This document shows, one piece after another, positions 9,684 to 10,119 of a stretch of DNA of 10,119 bases. The position numbers were made by a program, and so were the translations under genes. The notes under the pieces were generated by a model. It did not search any database. It was not told the DNA's origin and was given only the letters and a program-made list of their open reading frames with translations. Origin of the DNA: Solirubrobacterales bacterium 70-9 (GTDB taxonomy: Bacteria > Actinomycetota > Thermoleophilia > Solirubrobacterales > 70-9); contig MKSH01000071.1 of NCBI GenBank assembly GCA_001898095.1, positions 1 to 10,119 on the forward strand. Reading direction: 5' to 3'. Within the stretch, counting starts at the first letter, position 1. The number at the start of each line of letters is the position of its first letter.

Positions 9684-10078
9684 TAGCTGGCTTTCACTCC
9701 ATATCTAGAGCGGGCCTGCTTGCGGTCGGAGACGCCGGCGGCGTCGAGGGTGCCGCGGACGACCTTGTAACGGACGCCCGGCAGATCCTTGACTCGACCA
9801 CCCCTGATCAGCACGACGGAGTGCTCCTGAAGGTTGTGACCCTCGCCGGGGATGTAGGTGGTGACCTCCATCCCGTTGGTGAGCCGGACACGCGCGATCT
9901 TGCGCAGCGCCGAGTTCGGCTTCTTCGGGGTGACCGTGGCGACACGGGTGCAGACGCCGCGCCGCTGCGGGGCAGCTACGCGCTTCTTGCGACCCTGGCC
10001 CGACTTGAGGCCCGGCGTCGTGGTCTTCTTCTTCGGGCGCTTGCGGCCCTTCCTGACAAGTTGATTCGTATTAGGCAC
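9683..10078 (-). CDS. rpsL: 30S ribosomal protein S12
   Basis: Decoding-centre protein of the small subunit. 131 residues, beginning [18 protein letters not shown]; a few residues longer than E. coli S12 because the basic N-terminal part is extended. Conserved blocks are RRGVCTRV (39-46), [11 protein letters not shown] (50-60), [11 protein letters not shown] (77-87) and [13 protein letters not shown] (92-104). K52 and K97 correspond to E. coli K43 and K88, the usual streptomycin-resistance positions, and both are wild type; D98 corresponds to the aspartate that is beta-methylthiolated in many bacteria. The start is GTG at 10078, chosen because it gives the exact family N-terminus; a TANNNT box (TACTAT) stands eight bases before it, with no Shine-Dalgarno. 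TAA overlaps the rpsG start. The gene faces rpoBC instead of following it in the same direction. Confidence 0.98.
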   Translation of the reverse strand: MPNTNQLVRKGRKRPKKKTTTPGLKSGQGRKKRVAAPQRRGVCTRVATVTPKKPNSALRKIARVRLTNGMEVTTYIPGEGHNLQEHSVVLIRGGRVKDLPGVRYKVVRGTLDAAGVSDRKQARSRYGVKAS

Positions 10079-10086
10079 GGCCGCGC

Positions 10087-10092
10087 ATAGTA
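10087..10092 (-). promoter_or_regulatory. TANNNT -10 box of rpsL-rpsG
   Basis: On the minus strand TACTAT is followed by GCGCGGCC and then the GTG start at 10078. The 8-base distance suggests a leaderless or nearly leaderless mRNA. No clear -35 element is visible in the few remaining bases of the window. Confidence 0.45.
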
Positions 10093-10119
10093 GAGCAAGC
10101 CGCCCAAAACCACACCCCC

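Noticed and set aside
9225..10090. Plus-strand frames opposite rpsG and rpsL
   Set aside because: Antisense shadows of certain ribosomal protein genes.

Overview
High-GC bacterial DNA, most likely from an actinobacterium. The RpoB, RpoC, S12 and S7 sequences are of bacterial type. The S12 sequence and a small single-helix membrane protein with a Pro/Arg/Gly-rich tail recall Thermoleophilia (Solirubrobacterales relatives), but that placement is from memory and is only a working guess.

Layout. On the plus strand, 1-2193 is the 3' part of rpoB, overlapping rpoC by one base. rpoC runs from 2193 to 6242, but an in-frame TAG at 4737-4739 cuts it in two. The TAG stands where the family has a conserved glutamine ([12 protein letters not shown]) and is one C-to-T change from CAG. 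Everything on both sides is well conserved and in the same frame. From 6243 to 7001 lies a gene-free, very GC-rich stretch packed with long perfect hairpins, two of which are related copies in opposite orientation. A flavin-dependent monooxygenase gene follows (7002-8321, plus). On the minus strand, read right to left, are rpsL (10078-9683), rpsG (9683-9213), a 121-bp imperfect inverted repeat, a HAD-like hydrolase gene (9084-8587) and a small membrane protein gene (8568-8236) that overlaps the end of the monooxygenase gene.

How it fits together. rpoB and rpoC encode the catalytic core of RNA polymerase; rpsL and rpsG encode 30S proteins S12 and S7. In many bacteria these lie in one direction as rpoB-rpoC-rpsL-rpsG-fusA-tuf. 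Here rpsL-rpsG face the polymerase genes, fusA is not next, and three accessory genes sit between, so the locus has been rearranged.

Main points for a second look: the amber codon in rpoC (real split, tolerated or suppressed stop, or sequence error); the palindrome-rich island before the monooxygenase; the inverted repeat that contains the rpsG stop codon; and a shared TANNNT box 6-8 bases before the start codons of four genes, which suggests leaderless transcription.
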